A stretch of DNA of 8,492 nt from assembly GCA_028714935.1 (NCBI GenBank), contig JAQTLJ010000045.1, forward strand, positions 1 through 8,492. Direction: 5' to 3'. Source of the stretch: Candidatus Margulisiibacteriota bacterium. GTDB lineage: Bacteria > Margulisbacteria > WOR-1 > O2-12-FULL-45-9. The notes under the pieces are model-generated. The model was not told where the DNA came from. It worked only from the letters and a program-made list of their open reading frames with translations, and searched no databases. Both the position numbers and the translations under genes were made by a program. Shown here one piece after another: positions 5,937-8,492 of the stretch (position 1 is the stretch's first letter; each line of letters opens with the position of its first letter).

Positions 5937-6863
5937 TTAACTTAAGTGCGCCGCCGAGATCGCCTCGAACTCCGAAAAACGCCGGAACTCATCAAATCGG
6001 CCAATGACCTCCTTTAGCTTTAACCGTTTCATCCGATCGAGGCTGAAATCTTCAACATTGAAAGACGCCATCACCGACCCGACAATAATCGCCCGGCGGA
6101 TATTCTTTTCGGACAGGTCCCCGGTCTTGGCCAGAAAGCCCATAAAACCGCCGGCGAACGAATCGCCCGCTCCGGTCGGGTCGCGCAGCAAATCCTGCGG
6201 GTACGAAGGGGCGGAAAAATGCGAATCATTGGTGAACAGCAGCGCCCCGTGTTCTCCCTTTTTTATTATTACCGCTTTCGCGCCGAGCTTCAACAGGCGC
6301 GCGGCCGCGATCGGGATATTGGGTGTTTCCATGAACTGCCTGGCCTCGCCGTCGTTCATCAGGACAAAATCGACTTTTTTGATCACTTGATGCAAAGCTT
6401 CCCGTTTGTTGTTGATCCAGTAATCCATCGTGTCCATTGCTACCAGCTTCGGCTTTTCCATCTGGTCCAGGATCTTGAGCTGAAGTTCCGGATCAAGGTT
6501 GGCCAGAAAGACATATTCCGCGCTCTTATGCTTGGCCGGGACTTTCGGGTCAAAGAGCGAATATACGTTCAACCGCGTATCACGGGTATGCGCCTGGTTC
6601 ATGTCAAATTCATAATAGCCTGACCAGCGAAAAGTCTCCCCCGGCAGGATCTGGATGCCGCTGACATCGATCTGTCTTGATTTTAAAAAGTCCAGATGCG
6701 CCTGCGGAAAATCCGATCCGGCCACTCCGACGATCGCTGTAGCAGCATAAAAACTTGAGGCCACCGCCGCGTGGATGGCGGACCCGCCAAGAATATCTTG
6801 TTTCTTGCCAAAAGGCGTTTCGATCGTATCCAGTCCAATCGTGCCAAAAACCAAAACGGTCAT
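5937..6863 (-). CDS. PfkB/ribokinase-family sugar or nucleoside kinase
   Basis: A 308-residue ribokinase-fold kinase that should transfer the ATP gamma-phosphate to a hydroxymethyl group of a sugar or nucleoside. The C-terminal PfkB signature DPTGAGDSFAGGF (228-240) includes the anion hole and the catalytic base D234. LMNDGEARQF (168-177) matches the Mg-associated NxxE motif with N170 and E173. The N-terminal GGSAIHAA (26-33) matches the substrate-side glycine pair. KKGEHGALLF (201-210) is the typical strand before the ATP site. The substrate cannot be assigned from sequence alone. The ATG has GGGAGG 7 nt upstream and lies 1 nt after the yggT stop. A class II aldolase gene follows, which suggests phosphorylation followed by aldol cleavage, for example in pentose, methylpentose or deoxyribose salvage; that is inference. 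Confidence 0.93.
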   Translation of the reverse strand: MTVLVFGTIGLDTIETPFGKKQDILGGSAIHAAVASSFYAATAIVGVAGSDFPQAHLDFLKSRQIDVSGIQILPGETFRWSGYYEFDMNQAHTRDTRLNVYSLFDPKVPAKHKSAEYVFLANLDPELQLKILDQMEKPKLVAMDTMDYWINNKREALHQVIKKVDFVLMNDGEARQFMETPNIPIAAARLLKLGAKAVIIKKGEHGALLFTNDSHFSAPSYPQDLLRDPTGAGDSFAGGFMGFLAKTGDLSEKNIRRAIIVGSVMASFNVEDFSLDRMKRLKLKEVIGRFDEFRRFSEFEAISAAHLS

Positions 6864-6864
6864 T

Positions 6865-7131
6865 TTAAATCCTCCCGGCCAATAATCCGACGATCACGCG
6901 CTGCACGACCCAAAGTAAAACGATCACGATAAAAGGCGAAACATCCATGCCGATCCGCAGCGGCGGCAGCCCCAGCCTGATGACCGACAAGACCGGTTCG
7001 GTCAGCAGATAGACCGGCCGGGCCACGGCATTTAGCCGGTTGTGCGGAAACCAGGGAAGGATCGCCCTGATCACCAACAGCAAATAATAGGCCGAAAACA
7101 AAAAATTAATTACAAAAATTAAGAAGTCCAT
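6865..7131 (-). CDS. yggT: YggT-family small integral membrane protein
   Basis: An 88-residue membrane protein with two hydrophobic segments (about residues 2-24 and 64-86), separated by a loop with the family pattern RAILPWFPHNRLNAVARPVYLLTEPVL (22-48). This matches YggT/YlmG proteins, which occur next to sepF or yggS in many bacteria and in chloroplasts, and have been linked to cell or plastid division and envelope stress. The exact biochemical role is not known. The start at 7131 overlaps the end of proC by 13 nt and lacks a Shine-Dalgarno sequence, so it probably depends on coupling to proC. The same frame is open further upstream, but that part lies antiparallel to nothing and simply reads through proC in another frame with low-complexity sequence, so it is not included. 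Confidence 0.88.
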   Translation of the reverse strand: MDFLIFVINFLFSAYYLLLVIRAILPWFPHNRLNAVARPVYLLTEPVLSVIRLGLPPLRIGMDVSPFIVIVLLWVVQRVIVGLLAGRI

Positions 7132-7898
7132 TTTTTGGAAAGAACTTTTGACTTTTTCGCCGCCGCCCTCACCGCCCCCATCAGATCGTGAAAAAACCTT
7201 CCTTTCTCCAAAACTTTCAAGCCCTCGATCGTTGTCCCGCCCGGTGAAGCGACCATGGCCCGCAATTCTCTTGCTGACTTGCCGGTCTCCAGCATTGTCC
7301 TGGCAGAGCCAAGCACTGTCTGGATCGACAGCCGCTCCGCAACCTTGGGTTCGATCCCCAGGCTTTCCCCGGCTTTCATCATCGCTTCCATTACCAGATA
7401 AATAAAGGCCGGGCCTGAACCGGAAAGCCCGGTCACCGCATCCATCCACTTCTCCGGCACTTCGGCCACTTCACCCACCGACCCAAAGATCTTGCTCGCG
7501 ATGCGCAACTCGCGCCTCGTGACGCCTTTTCCCTTGGTCAGCGCGGTCATCCCATGACCGGCCAAACAGGGATTGTTCGGCATGGCGCGGATCAGCTTGC
7601 AGCGGGGCAGCTTTTTCTGCAAATACGATAGCGGGATCCCCGCCGCAATAGAAATAACCAGTTTTTGTCCCGCGACCTCTGCCAAAACATCCGCCATATT
7701 TTGCGGCTTGACCGCCAGCACAATGACGCTGCCCGCCTGGAACGCTTCAAGATTATTGCCGGCGACCTTGACCCGATATTTCTTCTTAAGATACGCCAGC
7801 CGTTTCTTGCTTATATCAGAAACAATGATATTTTGAGGGGCGCCCAATCGGGAGATCAGGCTTTCGGCCATTCTCCCCGCGCCGATAAAACTGATCAT
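7119..7898 (-). CDS. proC: Pyrroline-5-carboxylate reductase
   Basis: A 259-residue NAD(P)H-dependent enzyme for the last step of proline synthesis, reducing pyrroline-5-carboxylate to proline. The N-terminal Rossmann motif FIGAGRMAES (4-13) binds the dinucleotide. AVKPQNM (62-68) and IRAMPNNP (103-110) are family markers. The C-terminal dimerisation domain has GLSGSGPAFIYLVMEAM (157-173) and the signature VASPGGTTIEGL (216-227). The length is close to the usual 260-280 residues. The ATG overlaps the sepF stop as ATGA with no clear Shine-Dalgarno sequence, and the 3' end overlaps yggT by 13 nt. proC next to sepF and yggS is a recurrent arrangement, for example in Cyanobacteria. Function is secure. 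Confidence 0.96.
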   Translation of the reverse strand: MISFIGAGRMAESLISRLGAPQNIIVSDISKKRLAYLKKKYRVKVAGNNLEAFQAGSVIVLAVKPQNMADVLAEVAGQKLVISIAAGIPLSYLQKKLPRCKLIRAMPNNPCLAGHGMTALTKGKGVTRRELRIASKIFGSVGEVAEVPEKWMDAVTGLSGSGPAFIYLVMEAMMKAGESLGIEPKVAERLSIQTVLGSARTMLETGKSARELRAMVASPGGTTIEGLKVLEKGRFFHDLMGAVRAAAKKSKVLSKKWTS

Positions 7899-8335
7899 CT
7901 GGAGAAAAATGTTTCCCGCTTTTCCCTTTCTGAACCTATTTCGTCGCCAAGAACTGACCGCTCATCGGCTGGTGTAATGGCAATGCTGTTGGGAGTGAAC
8001 AGGAAGATCGTTTCACCGATCTTCATCATGTGCCCGTCGATCGCGTAGGCGGTGCCGCAGACAAAATCGATCAATCTTGTCCCTTCGGCCGGATCAAGAT
8101 GCTTCAGGTTAATGATGACCGGGGAGCCGGAGCGCAGATGGGTGGAAATATTCAGCGAATCCTCATAAACTTTCGGCTCATAAACCATGATCTCCAGCCC
8201 GGACTCGGATTTGGCCTCCCTTTTCCCCTTCAGGATAGTGCTCATGTCAAGCTGCTGGCCGAAACCTTTTTCTTCTTCCCCTTCATCTTCTAGGCCGATA
8301 AACGCTTTCGCTCGCCTGAAAAGCCCTTCAACCAT
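7895..8335 (-). CDS. sepF: Cell division protein SepF
   Basis: A 146-residue SepF (YlmF) homologue. SepF binds the C-terminus of FtsZ, forms rings, and tethers the Z-ring to the membrane. The first 14 residues, MVEGLFRRAKAFIG, can form the membrane-binding amphipathic helix. An acidic, flexible linker follows (about 15-47, with EDEGEEEKG). The conserved globular domain spans about 48-120, with the family core IINLKHLDPAEGTRLIDFVCGTAYA (74-98) and GETIFLFTPNSIAI (107-120). A charged tail of about 25 residues ends the protein. The ATG has AGGAGAGGA with a 6-nt spacer and lies 3 nt after the yggS stop. The end overlaps proC by ATGA. SepF beside yggS is classical in Firmicutes and Cyanobacteria. 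Identification is secure. Confidence 0.95.
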   Translation of the reverse strand: MVEGLFRRAKAFIGLEDEGEEEKGFGQQLDMSTILKGKREAKSESGLEIMVYEPKVYEDSLNISTHLRSGSPVIINLKHLDPAEGTRLIDFVCGTAYAIDGHMMKIGETIFLFTPNSIAITPADERSVLGDEIGSEREKRETFFSR

Positions 8336-8338
8336 TTT

Positions 8339-8492
8339 TTATCCTCTCCTTTCACCAAAGATTGCTCGCCCGATCCTGACCATGTTGGCCCCTTCTTCGA
8401 TCGCTGTTTCAAAATCATCGGTCATTCCCATGGAGAGATATTTCATGTCAACACTGGGCAGGTTTAAGTTTTTAATTTCTTCGCTCAATTTT
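8339..8492 (-). CDS. yggS: YggS-family PLP-binding protein, C-terminal 50 residues only
   Basis: Only the last 50 codons are in the window; the 5' part lies beyond the right edge. The visible end carries the YggS/PROSC hallmark: LSMGMTDDFETAIEEGANMVRIGRAIFGER, in which LSMGM and VRIGRAIFG form part of the pyridoxal-phosphate phosphate-binding region of the alanine-racemase-like barrel. The family (YlmE in Bacillus) binds PLP and takes part in vitamin B6 homeostasis and amino-acid balance without a clear catalytic reaction. The stop is 3 nt before the sepF start, matching the ylmE-ylmF order of Firmicutes. No promoter can be assessed because upstream sequence is missing. Confidence 0.93.
   Translation of the reverse strand, partial: KLSEEIKNLNLPSVDMKYLSMGMTDDFETAIEEGANMVRIGRAIFGERRG

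Noticed and set aside
5207..6007. 266-codon plus-strand open frame opposite the aldolase and kinase ends
   Set aside because: It runs across two real genes and their spacer, and the product is low-complexity with no family signature; an antisense shadow.
6865..7449. 194-codon version of the yggT frame starting inside proC
   Set aside because: The extra N-terminal part is Gly/Arg/Asp-rich out-of-frame reading of proC. The YggT family begins at the short MDFLIF start, which gives the normal length.

Overview
This window is a densely packed run of housekeeping genes, all read from the minus strand, so biological order runs from high to low coordinates. Twelve protein-coding genes are supported: ten complete, one cut at its 5' end by the right window edge, and one cut at its 3' end by the left edge. 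I see no rRNA, tRNA, CRISPR array, insertion sequence or phage gene. No stretch longer than about 70 bases lacks a gene. Long plus-strand open frames are antisense shadows of the minus-strand genes.

Organism: the genes point to an uncultured-type bacterium with two membranes. An LptF/LptG-family permease implies export of lipopolysaccharide to an outer membrane. The YggS-SepF-ProC-YggT block, and the delta-prime/RicT (PSP1) pair, resemble arrangements in Firmicutes and Cyanobacteria. SepF plus an Lpt permease would fit a lineage near Cyanobacteria such as Margulisbacteria/WOR-1 (Saganbacteria), but that assignment is inference from gene content and has low confidence.

Layout in transcription order: (1) yggS end, sepF, proC, yggT (8492-6865), a division/cell-envelope and proline block; (2) a PfkB-type sugar kinase and a class II aldolase (6863-5198), probably a small sugar-phosphate module, separated by a 67-nt spacer that holds an imperfect hairpin resembling a dispersed repeat; (3) a bifunctional (p)ppGpp synthetase/hydrolase (5201-3252); (4) after a short gap with a good extended -10 promoter, a compact delta-prime clamp-loader subunit, a RicT/PSP1 protein, ribosomal protein bS21, an LptF/G permease and a TPR protein (3220-1).

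Most junctions are start/stop overlaps or very short gaps: ATGA at sepF/proC, aldolase/RSH, rpsU/lptF and lptF/TPR; 13 nt at proC/yggT; 8 nt at holB/ricT. The window therefore looks like one or two operons with strong translational coupling. The breaks most likely to carry regulation are the pfkB-aldolase spacer and the RSH-holB gap. No complete novel system is evident. The points most worth a second look are the possibly leaderless holB promoter, the intergenic hairpin, the reduced delta-prime, the kinase-aldolase pair and the coupling of bS21 to an LPS permease.
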